From Druceiella hillmani (taxonomy: Eukaryota; Arthropoda; Insecta; Lepidoptera; Hepialidae), in NCBI GenBank assembly GCA_039881145.1, contig JAYKKI010000016.1, forward strand, positions 12,220,501-12,284,500: 64,000 nucleotides of DNA, written 5' to 3'. Of the stretch, positions 35,895 through 48,434 are shown piece after piece (the first letter of the stretch is position 1; every line of letters starts with the position of its first letter). Under the pieces are notes generated by a model. It saw only the letters and a program-made list of their open reading frames with translations. It did not search any database and was not told the origin of the DNA. Made by a program: the position numbers and the translations under genes.

Positions 35895-38800
35895 TTTCCA
35901 TACTTCTCCTCAAAGATTTTATTACGTTTGCCTGTATTATAAATATAACTAGGTAATTTAATCATATATAACTTAAGGATACATATATGCAGAGAAAACT
36001 TTTAGCTTCAAATATAATTTCTTTCAATTTATTGTCCCATAAACATATTATAAAATTAATTAAATGCATTTTTTTCAATATAATTTCAGATATATTGTAT
36101 TTTTTTTGTTTAAATACATATTGTGTTCTTTGTAAATTACAAAGATTTCTTTACATTTTACTACCTTACTAAAAATATAACATTTTACTGCCTCATTTAA
36201 CTCTCATGAATATTGTGACCCCTATTTATTGACACTTTGCTAAAATCACTTCCTCAAAACACATTAGAATCGAAATACTACGCAAACGCAAGGTGCTGAA
36301 CAATATAGTTAATAAAATTGTGCAAGTGCGTACCGCAACACATATTAAGTAGGATCCAGCAGTTATCTTCGTTGAACGTCTCCTTGAAATTGTTGTTGTA
36401 AGTATACCCTGATAAGTTTAACAGAAAGTTGTAATAAAATGCTAGGCCGTATAATTTTTACTTTTTAAAAATCAACGGTCTATGAAGCGGAGAATCGAAA
36501 TAAACCACTTTGAAGCGAATTTTTATTCAAACGGTTTTTAAACAAAAAACGAGCAAATGGAACATATTTTTTTTCATTTTGAAATACCTGTCTTATTGGA
36601 CACTACACTTTGTAGAGTGTGCGAGAAATATGTATTCTCTCTCAATTTAAAATATGAAGGGATGTAACAAAAATATATTTGGCTACGTGTCAATTAAGAT
36701 CATCATCTGAAGCGTGTACTTCCAAAATGTCGTGTTCGTAGGTGTAAAATGACTAGACAAATTAGACGCACGGAGAGAAGTAATGAAGTTACAGAAGTTA
36801 AGTTTTATGGTTCCGTACCCTAAAAAGAAAAAGCGAAACCCTTTTAAAATCGGTCACGTGTCCCTCTATCACAGCCGTTTCTTTCAAAACCTTTTAACAT
36901 TAAAACTTAAAACTTAATATAGTTAACACATTAACCCACTAAGTAGCTAAAACATTTAAAAGAAAAATTTAAGAGGGGGAGGAGGTAAATTAAAAAGTAT
37001 ATCCTCCCCTCCCTTGTTTCTTAAACTACTGAACCTAAAAGTATAGAAAGTATAAGAACTTTAGACACCTACGCTTAGGTTGTAAGAAAACTATAACGAT
37101 AATTCACAATATGTATGAGATATAAAATAATGTGTTATAACAAAAATTATTATTAATATTATTGAAGTGATCTTTCCTGAGATCGAGACATGTAACAAAA
37201 GGTAGAAATCCACAAAAGAAGTTGACTTGAATTTTACATTTTGAAATCGCTTTAAGAAATATATTAAACTAAAAATTTAACGACCGATACCATTTACTTG
37301 AGATCTTCAGTTACGGTTTTCCTTCCTACGAAAATAGAAATATTGAATGTCTTGAATGGTAAATTCATTTAGCCAATTTAAAGTGATATATCCTGTAATC
37401 ATTAACAAAAAACAACATACGAAAACATGATGCTGTAAGATACGTTAGTATTATTGAAGATACTACAGGTTTCAAAAAGCATAAGTATTGTTATGCGAGT
37501 ATAATTTTTTATTAAACATGTTACCTATTATAATTTAATATATACATACGATATTTAACTGAATAATATAAATGCGAACGGATAAATACTTTATCACATT
37601 CGAAACGTCGATACATATCAAAATTACTACTACCTTATTTTACAATGTCCATTATAATTATCACACAATGACAAATGATAAAAAATTGCAAATATTTTCA
37701 TTATTATCATTAACATATTATAGATTAATATTTTTGAATAATATAATTTTTCAGGTATCCCAAAAATATCAATGACACACAAAAATATTAATCCATCAAA
37801 CCTCTTAAATTACCATAAATAAATCACAATGCACGCCTTAAATTAAGCATCTCTTACATAGCTGAAACTTCAATGAGTAACCACAGTATAGCCACAAGAC
37901 CCCAGAAGTTCACCTCGAGCTTTATCGATATAAGCTTCCACCTAGTAACATTCAGATGAATTTCCCATCATGAATAGATAGCATATGTAATCCCTGATGT
38001 ATATAAATCTAAACTGATAACTACATCCCGATAATGACGGTTTAATTTAATGTCGATGCGAATGTGTTAGGTTGAAGATCAATTCATTTAGTGAGTTTGA
38101 AATAATACATTTTAAAACCTGAACAAAATAATTTAAGGTAAACTCCATGTTTGTTATTTTGATGTCTCGTAACTTGGGGACGGGGGTCTCTTTTTCCATA
38201 TCTACATAAGTATATTTCGTCTTGAAAATAGAAATTTTTACTTTTAAGTCACTTCCCAATAAGTTAAAATAGGTCACCGAAGCAAATTACATATTCTATG
38301 TCCTCCTATCAATATTATAGAGAATTTTTAAAGTGTGGCTTATGTATATTGACAAAATTGTTCCGAAATATCACTTACTACGAACGTTCTTTTATTAAAG
38401 TTGCTATCAAATTCTAAAATAAACCTTTTTCTAATATCAGAAACATATCATCGGTTTTTGATTTCACATGTAATCAGAAAATTATATTCCATTTCTTTTC
38501 TATCCACCTCTGTCCAGGTCAATATTTTGTTCATAATTAACGAAGTTGCTCGGTCGCTTTCGAACTTCTACCCTTCATAAGTGGGTCCGGAGGTGAGATC
38601 AAAACAGTTTTCTGCGTTCTTCTCTATTACTAAGTTCTCAGTATATCATAATTTAGTTTATTAGAAACCGTCGCTAATTTAGGAATAAATTCGTCTAATG
38701 ATAATATGTTATAAAAATCTCCTGAGTCGCTTCGCTATTTATTTTCGTTTATATTATTTATTTTATTTCTTTAGCTGATTTTGATCAGAAATTTAATATC

Positions 38801-40142
38801 AAACAAATAAATACAGATTCTAAACTCCCTAAGGAGATTAATAATAGAGTAAAATATAAAATCAAATTTATATCAGATTTGTGAGAAATGATGTTTTTTT
38901 ATAAACCTGAAATGACTTAAAGTATATAGCTTCGGTGCACGGAGAGGTTTAAGGTAAAGCATAGTTCAAAAATCGCAAGTTACGAGAATGTCCTATTTAC
39001 TATCAATCTGCAGCTAGCAGCTTCGAAGTAAATATACCAAAAAATTTGCGTATGCAGGCGACACGGTATAGATAAGACCACAATAAAATAGTATGAGGGC
39101 GAAACCATGGCCTGGACGGAAGCATGATAATTTTGACACGCAGTATAAAATTATCTTAAGAGACTTCGGATAAAAAAAAGTAATATCAAATAGCCTAACC
39201 CACGTAGGCGGAGTTGAGGATATAGGTAAACTAGTATTATGTAATCGGATAACCGTCAGAATTTAGAGTCTAGATTTTTACTACTATCCCTTAAGCTACA
39301 TTTCAAGAAAACGGGTCTGTAAGACCGATGCTAATTTCAGCATCGTCACCTTTTCCACACTGATAAAAAAGTAATTGAAAAATTAACTCAAATGGAATTT
39401 TTTAAATTAAACTTTTAAGAAGAATAATAACAATTGAAATGAAAAAATGTATTAGCCTACTAAACCCATCGTCATTACAACTAAACGCGGCAGGAAAAGA
39501 ATAATCAATTGAAAAAAATTTGGAAAATAATTCAGAGAATATTCCAATAGATAATGCTAAGCCGTGTAAACAAAAGCCTACACATCATCACCAAACCTTG
39601 ATCCAGCTGGCGTTGTCAATAGAAATGGGCATAACGAAACAAATGTCTTAAATTGAGGATAATTTATTATTGTTCCTGAAAGAGTTCCATAGTCCATCTC
39701 CAGAGTATCCATCAGATCTTGATCAAATATATTCAGGACTACTTTTGATCCTTCTAAATAAAATAAAAGAATCTTTCAAATTGTTTCATATACATATGCT
39801 GGGGAAATTACGCATTTCTCACACACATACATACATAAAACACACTTTTTTATTGAAATTATTTAAATTCATTCATCAAAATCGACTTATTTCTTCAGCT
39901 ATTTTATTATATTTTATTTGGAGCACAATTTTGGAAATAATATTGGTAAGATTCATTCAAAAAGCAGATTTTGGATTTCTAATACTCCAGTCGCAATTTG
40001 TGAAAATTATTAGTAATTGTTCAGGACTACTTTGGACGATGGAAAAGATCCTCCCCGGAAAAGAAACTCCCTCGGTCGTGCTTATTTGCGTTCAAGGTTG
40101 ACGCTAAAACATAATTGAATATATACTATGTATTTTATATAT

Positions 40143-40144
<2 letters not shown>

Positions 40145-40190
<46 letters not shown>
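40145..40190. repeat. (TA)n microsatellite
   Basis: About 46 bp of TA repeats. Confidence 0.95.
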
Positions 40191-40195
<5 letters not shown>

Positions 40196-41182
40196 CTCCG
40201 AATGTATCTCGAAAGATTTATTTTTATTAGCAAACTGTTAAATACACTAGCGAATACCTGTAACTTCAATTTCTTTTATTTTATTTATTTTTACAATCTT
40301 TTTTTTTACCTGGTTTTTTTCTTATTTTTTCGCAAACGCACGAATACGCCACACATAAGTGGTCATGGATAAAAATGCCTTTAATCGTAACAATGTAAGC
40401 TTTTCCTCATGTTTCGCCTTGGGGTTTCGCTTTGATATTTATGAAAATAAAAGAAACTGCAATCAAAAACTGTAACCCTTTAATTGAAATGAATATTTGC
40501 TGGAAAAATATTGGAATTTGAGTAATTATTACGGTATCTCCTTTCCTCAAGGCATTTAGAATCCTAACTTCGACCACATTTCTCTGTAATGACTCTAAAC
40601 ATTGTACGGTTACAAATTTTAAAATTTCGAGATGGCTCAAACTTTTTTCAAACTCAATTTTGTGAGCAGGTTAGAAATGATAATTTTGACTTTTTCTGAT
40701 AGTCTCACAGGCTGAAGAAAAGAAACTGTTCATTCATAAGTGTCAAATAATATCTGTCATGCAAACAAGAATAGTCTTTTGTAGTCAGATTATACACACT
40801 ATCATACATTCTATTCAATAAGGTATATGCATCCATCATAATCTGGTACCCGGTATAGCGACAGTACGTGTAATAGTACGGTATCGCGATAGTACGTGTA
40901 GCAAGTAACAAAATTTAGGTCCCTCCGTTTAAGAGCTCGTGTTTTATGTCAAGTAAAGTTAACTCGCAAAGACAAGACTCAAATTACCATAAATTACCAT
41001 ATATATTACACAAAGATCCACAAAGTGATCCACTTTTACTTGAAACATGCACAACTGTTACTACGGCATTGTTTTTGCGCTGCTCCATTTTTGAAATTCT
41101 TTACCACCAAATATAAATTGATTTCACATAACTTCTTTTTAATAAATCAAAATACTCAAATTTTCATCATCTTTTTTTCCAC

Positions 41183-41480
41183 AATTAAATGAAACTGCGT
41201 GATGTAGTATTATTTCTACTTTCTTTAAGTTCTTTACCACCTATGTTTCGTTGTATTACAACATCTTCAAGTGGGCTATTAGCATGGATTCATCTAGGTC
41301 GTGTTAAAGAACTTAAAGAAAATCAAAGATGAATCTTTGCTAATAGCCCACCTGAAGATGTTGTAATACAACGAAACCTAGGTCGTGGTAAAGAACTTAA
41401 AGAAAATAGAAATAATACTATACCACGTAGTTTCATTTAATTGTGAATAATGAATTTCTACAAAATTAACGCCAAATATA
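41183..41480 (+). mobile_element. Penelope-like element copy B, foldback with extra partial unit
   Basis: Inverted arms: the left arm starts near 41183 (ATTAAATGAAAC) and the right arm ends in the shared tail TGAATTTCTACAAAATTAACGCC near 41475. Between them a partial unit, TCTAGGTCGTG then TTAAAGAACTTAAAG (41292-41320), is followed by the start of the next unit, ATCTTTGCTAATAGCCCAC. This looks like a head-to-tail junction of two units beside an inverted copy, an arrangement known for Penelope-like elements. No reverse transcriptase is present. Target duplications were not found. Confidence 0.6.
41348..41388 (+). ncRNA. Hammerhead ribozyme motif (type I, minimal helix III), copy B
   Basis: Helix I CCAC (41348-41351) pairs with GTGG (41385-41388). 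The core is CTGAAGA at 41352-41358 and GAAA at 41373-41376. Helix II is GTTGT/ACAAC with an AAT loop. Helix III is A-CC/GG-T with a two-base loop inside ACCTAGGT. The predicted cleavage site is after C41384 in GGTC. One unpaired U (41359) lies between the core and helix II. Known hammerheads of Penelope-like elements share the type I form and very short helix III. Whether the extra U is tolerated is unknown. Confidence 0.65.
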
Positions 41481-43303
41481 TTAAATTTTTTTTTTCATTG
41501 AAACTTGCTTTTAATGGTTCATGTTTTAGTTCCTACCCTGTAAACATTTTTTCGAAAGGTCATAATTTTTTTTTTCCCCGCTGCTAACAGCAAAAGGTGG
41601 TAATTGTCAATATTTTCCCTAACTATACGCTTTATTTTAAATGTGTTTCGTTTATTTTAAATTTTTATTCGGTTTAATTTACATGCGAAATTAAGTATTT
41701 TCAAACCATAGCCTTCATCTCCTTCTTCAGATAGTCCGTATGTGTAACATGATGACTATTCTTAAAAAACGGCGGATGTGTGTAGCAGTATTAGAATTGT
41801 GATATGCTATACAATTTGGCTTAAAATGAATATGGTTAGACTCAGAATTTTGATCAAATTCATTGCATTCTTTATTCGAATTACCAGATGTAACTCGAAA
41901 ATTGATGTGGGTATTTTTATTAGATCCATTAATCGCTATGTTCTAATGAACAGATTCGGTTTCTAAATTGTTGCTAGGACTTTGACTTGACATATCATAG
42001 GCTCTATTCAAACGATTAAATACAGTTATCAAACTATTTTTACAATTTTGGTCAAACCCATCTATATTACTGAATCATACTATTACTGAAGTTAGTTAAT
42101 ATGTTATCTTGAGTATTATATATTTGAATGGCTAAATTCAGTTTTCAAATTATTATTACAATTTTGACTAGGCAATTGTTGTTTTGACAGGTTATTCAAT
42201 TGCTCATTTATTTCGATAATCATAAGTGTTGAAGAAACAATAATAGAGTCACTCAAGCCAACCGTGGGATCACTAGTAAATGATGTATACGGAGATCTTC
42301 CGATTGTACAGTGATATAGCGCTTTTTTGGTATTAAGAAAAAACTACCCAACTAACCATGGTGCTGGATTTATTATCATTCATTCAAGATGGCAACAAGT
42401 TTGAGACTTTTTGGTTACATCGTTCAATGTTTCCAGAAGTATGATGGTGCCTGGGAATTCTATGAATAATTTCGCAATCAGACCACATTGCAGTTAATCA
42501 TTCTATCCCGTTTTGCTATAAATTTTCATCTATTATCAGCCTGTAAAATCTAAAAGATCAAAAAAATAAAAATATATATTCATAAATTCCAAATTAACTT
42601 CATTTTTTCTTCTTGTTTTTAGTGTACGACGTTTCAAAAAATTTTGACACTATTAATTTTAAACAAATGTGTTCACCATCAAAATAAGACAAATGTGTTG
42701 AATACAAATGTATTCACCATCAAAAAGACTGAATGGCAATTAACTCAACTTGTCTTCTGATATTAAACTCTTGGGATACAGTCGGACATCTTACTATACT
42801 TCTTCGGGGATAGGTCTTCTAGTTTCACAAATACTGCAAAGCGAAATAGATATTTCAGAGGCTTTTTTTCTTATTTAAAACTTGGTCTTCATCATGCAAA
42901 ATTTTACTTGGCTCTCCGTGTCCGCGATTACAATTGAATCTTTGGTAGCTTTTTAAATATGAAATATTCTTCATTGACTGCAGCCATTAAATCATACTTC
43001 GATGTTTAATAGTAATTCATATCCCATCGTCTTCTGTCTCTAGTACTTACTTTGGTCTCCAAAAATCATGGTCTCTCAAAATTCATCGTACTCAAAGATT
43101 TTGTATTCAAAATTATATTAAAATTTCAATTTTTACAAATTATTTACAAATAAATCGATGTTTTTTAATGTTTTGTTTAGGAATATATCAATACTTTGTT
43201 CTCACAATTTAGTGACATAACACTATTAGCACCGATAAAATTTTACCAGCTATTTACATCGTATTATAAAATGACTACTAGCACAGCGTGTATTATACGA
43301 GAG
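41481..43303. other. Gene-free stretch
   Basis: No gene recognised. A small local duplication of AAATGT(G/A)TTCACCATCAAAA lies at about 42665-42725. Confidence 0.4.
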
Positions 43304-43664
43304 TGTTATGCCAACCAGAATCACAGCCCCTACGTCCTCTATTCCCAGTATTTAAACAGATGATATTTGCAATTAGAGTAAACATTTTCATCAACATGTA
43401 GCCGAGAATATAAAAAGCCTCCCACCATATGACCAGAGAGCTCTTGATAATCAGGGAATCTTAGTCTCCGCATCAGATCTATTATCTATTTATTTATAGC
43501 CTCAAAAATATTTAGTTGCTACTTCCTTCATTTTATAACAATTGTTAAATTATTAAAAGTAAATTATTCATTGTATAACGTGCCTACTTATTATTAAATA
43601 CTATATTGTAATGTAATTAAAATAAATAAAGTGTAAGGATTTAATGAATTTTTAAAAAGTTCCC
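43304..43664 (+). repeat. 5' LTR of the errantivirus-like element
   Basis: Begins TGTTATGCCAACCAGAATC and ends near TTTTTAAAAAGTTCCC. It shares with the 3' LTR the segments ATATAAAA, CATGACCAGA-like, ATATTTAGTTGCTACTT and ATTATATTGTAAT-like. ATATAAAA near 43413 may be the promoter TATA region. The end is approximate. Confidence 0.75.
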
Positions 43665-44499
43665 CTTCCAGTCCAGTCGAGCAAGATTTTCTAAAATTTA
43701 ATAATTCGTTTTTGTCTCTACAATTCTGACGAATACCAACATTTTTATAAAAAAAGAACATAATTGGCGCAACCATGAGAGGACCTTACCCAATATTGAC
43801 AGCATAATTTACTCACAAGAAACATAATTTAAGAAATATAATCAACGTAATTGTCGCAAATAATTAACGCTGAAAAATGGAAACATAATTATACAAATTA
43901 AACAGAAGAAAGAAAAAGATGAGTCAGCTCTGAGTACAAATTTAATTGTTTATTGTCAGAAATGGCAATATATTATTAATCCTCCATCAAATCCTAGAAT
44001 CTATACTGAACTTAAATAAATTATTATACTGATTTAATTTAATGTTATTACAATTTAACCCATTAATGTTATTATTTTATTGTATTCTATTGTTACGTAT
44101 AGTAGTCTGATCACAATCTCGGTCAGTTACATTACACTGTAAACTAACACCATACACTTAGATCATACTATTAGAACTGTGCGTCAAGATAGTCTACCCG
44201 TAGTTCTCCAATACATTAAAGAGGGAGAAAATATTGCCTATTTACAAAAAAAAATAATTTAAATGGTCGTACAAAACCAATATTGTATGTAAATAAGGAA
44301 AATAATTTTACTTTTCCACAAAGGATCCAGAACTTTATATTTTTCAAAACCAACCATATCAAATTCAAAATAAATTTAATCTTAAACCTTTTATACCCTT
44401 TGATAAAAATCAATTTATAAACAAATCAAATAAACGAACATATAAACAAACCAAATAAACCAACCAGGCTTTACAAAGTTGTACATTAACAAATTCCAT

Positions 44500-45245
44500 A
44501 ACACTTGACGGATTAATTGGATCGATTTTCATAAAAAATCGGAAGCTGAAATAGAATTTCACGAAAAAAAATTAATTACTACCAAAACAGGTAACCCTAT
44601 ATCATTGTTGAGATCATGTTATACTAATGTATTTGAAAAAAATAATTCGCGCTAAGTCGTCATTACAAATAAAAATAACTGTATCAATTCTGATGGACAA
44701 ATTTATATACCTGTGATTGCAATTAGCAATATCGAATTACCCCAATAATTAGTAACGCAACCAAAGGATATGCCTATATAGAAATAAATAAACCTTCAAC
44801 GAATGACATATTTCTCAGTCTAGAGCGCCCCGTTTTACTAATAAAGAAATAAAATCATCTTAAGAATCATCGGATATTATAGAAAATTAATTAATTAAAT
44901 CGTAACACGATTCTTTAAAAAGCAGCCAAAGATTTGAGAACATATTTATTCGGATATTACCATAGTAACGAATCATAAGCCACTTCAGTGGATATTTTCT
45001 TTAAAGAAACTAAGTCACACCAGGCAAAATGGCGTTTCCATCTAAAGCAATTTCATTTTAAAATAATTTATAAAAAAGGAAAAAATTATATAAATGCCGG
45101 TACTTTATTACGCACAAAAATACAAAATAATAATATTCTTGAAATTAACCCATCCGGCAAAGCCATCGCGAAAGACAATATGTCCTTACTAGTAAAGGCA
45201 ACAGAAATACCTCAAATGGAATATATCCAGAAAATGAAAATCTAA
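44500..45245 (+). pseudogene. Pol remnant: protease-RT scraps and RNase H end
   Basis: The clear part is the RNase H end of gypsy-type pol: TIVTNHKPLQWIFSLK near 44955-45005, then in another frame (from 44988) KWRFHLKQFHFKIIYKKGKN and a degenerate NADALSR-like segment. RNase H removes the RNA template during reverse transcription. Upstream, only faint pieces remain: an IYIPVIAISNIELPQ stretch, and a YRKLIN segment near 44882 that recalls the end of the RT thumb. Most of the RT, including the catalytic YxDD region, is deleted. Several stops and at least one frameshift are present. Confidence 0.7.
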
Positions 45246-45261
45246 ACAGACCATCTGTTCA

Positions 45262-45582
45262 TACAAATTGAAAAGAGCCAATATTAGAGAGATGGAAATT
45301 ACTTCTGTTTTCCATTCACATGCTAGAGTGGAAATTATAAAACCATTTCCTAATAAAAAACAACATATTTTTATATTAGCCCTAATTAGTACAGATATAA
45401 TTGAATTATTTAAACAATGTGTTAAACCAAATATCAGAGATGACATGTGCCTATCAGACAAAAAACATACCCCATTAATTTTAACTACCCATCAAGAAAC
45501 ACTTAAAAATTCAGCACACAAAATAACACTTTCTAATGTGGCATTGAGAGACGTCACAAAGCAAAATCACAATTTAAAATAA
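45262..45582 (+). pseudogene. Pol linker between RNase H and integrase
   Basis: An open segment of about 104 codons (start 45268) with FPNKKQHIFILALIST and IIELFKQCVKPNI. This resembles the region between RNase H and integrase in errantivirus pol polyproteins. No integrase zinc finger can be made out. Confidence 0.5.
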
Positions 45583-45759
45583 TAAAATAATAAAAGCGAA
45601 TCATGATATTAAAATTAATAACCACAGAATATGTGAATCTGAACAATATATTAGATGTAAATATAATTGGCCGAACATAAATTAAAGTATTACAGAATAT
45701 ATAAATAATTGCAGTATCTTCTAAAAAACAAATGTGAAAGAAACTCTATAAAACAATGA

Positions 45760-46330
45760 CTGCAAATAACAATTCCTAATAAAACCCTTGGAGGAAGTAC
45801 ATATCTACACATTACAATGTCATGCCAAAAATTCTTGTCTATAATTAACGTTTTCCCAAATGTGTTTAGGCATATTTTCTAGATAAACTGCTATTAAGGT
45901 AGTAAAGGTATCAACAGCTATTAGGGTAGTAAAGGTATCAACTATTTGTATGTCACTCTTCAGCATTACTATGGACCAAGGAACCGAATTTAAAAATATT
46001 CCAATTAAAGAATCTCCAAAATTACATAAAATTAATATCACTACATAAGTGCTAACAATCCCCGATCTAATGGTGTAACAGAAGGACTACACTTTATATT
46101 ATTAGAAAATATACGCTTACTTGAAGAAAAGTAACCAAATACCCCAACTAATGAATTAACGCTGCACGCTACCCTTGGTTGTCATAATTCAATTCATTCC
46201 ATTACCAACAGAAAACCTATTGAAACAATAAACAAACAATATACTGATAAGCGAGTACATTTGATATTCACGTAGCAAATATATGTTTACAAAATTACAT
46301 AAAAGAACATAGTGAGCATACAAATGTTCT
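45760..46330 (+). pseudogene. Integrase core remnant
   Basis: Scattered frames carry integrase core landmarks: a GPRNRI/DQGTEFKN region near 45972, then SANNPRSNGVTEGLHFILL near 46045-46100, which corresponds to the (S)xxxPxxNGxxER block with the third catalytic acid of the DDE integrase, and LLENIRLLEE. Stops interrupt every segment, including those created by a 27-bp duplication at about 45889-45943. The protein would insert reverse-transcribed DNA into the host genome. This copy cannot encode it. Confidence 0.65.
45889..45943. repeat. 27-bp tandem duplication inside the integrase remnant
   Basis: GCTATTA(A/G)GGTAGTAAAGG followed by TATCAAC is repeated twice in succession. Confidence 0.85.
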
Positions 46331-46549
46331 CAACAGCCTACTCAAGGAACACTTAATCGATAAACAAAGAAATATAATAACCCCTAACTCACAAAAAATA
46401 AAACCCGTTTTGTAGGAAAAAAATCCGTTAAACTACGTTAGCCGTTAAACCACGATATATAACCGACAAAGCAGTAAACGAACTAGGATTAAAAGGAATA
46501 GAAAAAAAGGCCACGTTATATATAAAAACATATTAGAAAACCACTTGAT

Positions 46550-47982
46550 AAACGAAAGGATTTTTTACAGGTTTCTCCTGATTCCGACCAAAGTAATCGC
46601 AAATTAAAGTAACACTAAAGAAAATTAAACTTACACCGCTTATCGACAATCTCGGTATATTACCATTTAAATTAGAAAATTTATAATCGGGAAAATGGGA
46701 TAATACCTTTTTACATCATTACGATATTGAATATTTAAAAGACGAAATAATTACGCTTGAAAATCATATTATAACATTACCAGAGGAAACATACCCTCCC
46801 CCTTATTCATCGTACACAACACCTCTTAATAGATATTTAAAGAATCAATTATTAATTACAATAAAAGAATAAAATAATTCAATCAGTAAAACCAGAATTA
46901 GTCGTGGACTAATGAAGGGATTAGAATCCATGATCAGAAGCGTAACCGGAACCTTAGATCAAGACGATGCAAAAAGATACAACAAAGCCATACAAGCTAA
47001 TCAGGAAAAAATAGTAAATGAAATAAATAAGCGAATGAGCTTTAGTAAACCATTGCCAGGAAGTTATAACGAGACATTTAAAACAATAGTAAATAATTAT
47101 ATCGAGGACAAAATGAATGAAATAATTAGAAACTCAAATTTAAATAATCATATGCTTGCAGATTTTATAAAAATAGGTAGCTTGCACGGATTGGCTAAAG
47201 TATACGCCCAAACAATTTTGGAATCACTTAACAATATAGAAAACGCCAATACTTTCTCTCGACTCTATCTTGCACATCATAGTGGCATCCCACCTGAAAA
47301 TATTCAATATATATTACGTACTCTGAAAACACTTCACCTGCCTAAACCATTAATTATAGAAAATTAGACAGACCAATACATATGGAATGACTGCAAGAAA
47401 TTTAAATCCACATATTAGTTTTAATAAAATGAATTTCACTTCAGGAATTTCCGCCAACGTACCAGCATTCATCGATAAAAATATTAACAGAAATCTTAGG
47501 AAAGTTGAACGATCAACATTATGTAACAACCTTTCCAATAAAAACAAGAAAAATTTTGAATTATGGAAATGAAAACCACACTTCTGTACAAGGAACATAT
47601 TTACTTAAAATTCCCAAAAATATACCTTCGTCTCTAATACTAGTAAAATAACGTATAAAATAACATAACCATAGAAAATAAACTGTACCCTTTAGAATTA
47701 AAAAATACGCCCCGCGAAAAAATTCATAAATTGGGAGAATTAATAGAGAGAGATGAAATCCTGGATATAAATAGTATGGATAAGCCAAGAGAAAATTATT
47801 ATTTAACATCAACGCTCTACACCGTACTAGTATCCATCGCAACTTACTTAATATATTTAAAATTGAAGAAAACCTACCCAAGGAGTCTAATGACGAACAC
47901 AACTCCAAGGAAAATACCGGCAGACCCTTTTTCGTCAAGGGCAAACAAGAGGCCTAATCTAAGGAAGGAAGTGTTATGCTGA
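46550..47982 (+). pseudogene. Env-like (F-type) glycoprotein remnant
   Basis: Errantiviruses carry an env gene related to baculovirus F-type envelope proteins. Here pieces lie in order after a possible splice acceptor TTTTTTACAG near 46570. First is an N-terminal LGILPFKLENL segment near 46650. Then comes a region with SRGLMKGLESMIRSVTGTLD (46903-46962), matching the position after the furin-type cleavage site, followed by 151 open codons to 47367. A broken middle follows. The C-terminal part ends at 47982 with one hydrophobic membrane segment (LTSTLYTVLVSIATYLIYL, about 47808-47864) and a short basic tail. Stops and frameshifts separate the pieces, so no envelope protein can be made. The assignment is by recalled family pattern. 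Confidence 0.6.
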
Positions 47983-48434
47983 CCAGAATCGCTGACTCTA
48001 CATCCTGCATTCCCGGTACTCGAAGAGCAGATGATCTTTTCAGTTAATATAAATGCATTCATCGGCATGTAGAGAATTATCGCCTAAACAATAACATGCT
48101 AGCAGAGTATATAAAAGATCTCCTACCACATGACCAGACAGCTATTGATCATCAGTCGACATTAGTCTCGGGATCTTCTACAGCATCTCGATACAGATGG
48201 GTTATCTATTTATGTAGAACATTAAACATATTTAGTTGCTACTTACTTACCTTTACATTTATTGTTAAAATATTAAAAATCAGTAATGTTTTTATTAATT
48301 AGTACGTTATGTAATAAACATAACGTACTCACTAATTAATAAACATTATATTGTAATCTAATTAAATTAAATAAATTGTATTGTTTGCTTCCCCTTCCTT
48401 CACCGGTCGATTTAATGTATTTTTAAAAAGTTCC
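47972..48434 (+). repeat. 3' LTR of the errantivirus-like element
   Basis: Begins TGTTATGCTGACCAGAATC directly after the purine-rich tract and ends near TTTTTAAAAAGTTCCC. It is about 100 bp longer than the 5' LTR, partly through an inverted duplication at 48301-48329. Substantial divergence between the LTRs indicates an old insertion. Confidence 0.75.
48301..48329. repeat. 12-bp perfect hairpin within the 3' LTR
   Basis: AGTACGTTATGT pairs with ACATAACGTACT around a 5-nt loop. TTAATTA just outside on the left is matched by TAATTAA on the right, extending the palindrome. The 5' LTR lacks it. Confidence 0.85.

Larger units (their letters stand above)
31621..41180. other. Long stretch without a supported gene
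   Basis: AT-rich DNA with scattered short open frames of low complexity. Items listed separately are a strong hairpin at 35.6 kb, a 97-codon open frame next to it and a TA microsatellite at 40.1 kb. A 143-codon plus-strand frame at 39670-40101 has no recognisable domain and contains a His-Thr patch from ACACAC repeats. Confidence 0.4.
43304..48434 (+). mobile_element. Decayed errantivirus-like Ty3/gypsy retrotransposon, about 5.1 kb
   Basis: Two LTRs in the same orientation flank fragments of pol and env in the order RNase H, linker, integrase, env. A purine-rich tract (AAGGAAGGA, about 47961-47969) precedes the 3' LTR, as expected for a polypurine tract. The length is below the roughly 7-8 kb usual for errantiviruses. 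Gag and most of protease-RT are missing or unrecognisable between 43.67 and 44.9 kb. Every coding segment has stops or frameshifts. No clear target duplication or primer binding site was found. It is an old endogenous copy in insect DNA, described here only as a relic. Confidence 0.75.

Noticed and set aside
36348..36395. Plus-strand segment DPAVIFVERLLEIVV followed by GTAAGTATA
   Set aside because: Strong donor but no pyrimidine tract at the acceptor and no protein family recognised.
36800..36870. TATGGTTCCGTACCCTAAAAA motif, familiar from arthropod repeats
   Set aside because: Recalled similarity only. No boundaries or second copy in the window.
39670..40101. 143-codon plus-strand open frame
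   Set aside because: No recognisable domain, AT-rich codon use like the surroundings, an ACACAC-derived His-Thr patch, and no splice or promoter context.
44216..44413. 65-codon minus-strand frame inside the retroelement
   Set aside because: Antisense to the retrotransposon leader region, with no domain.
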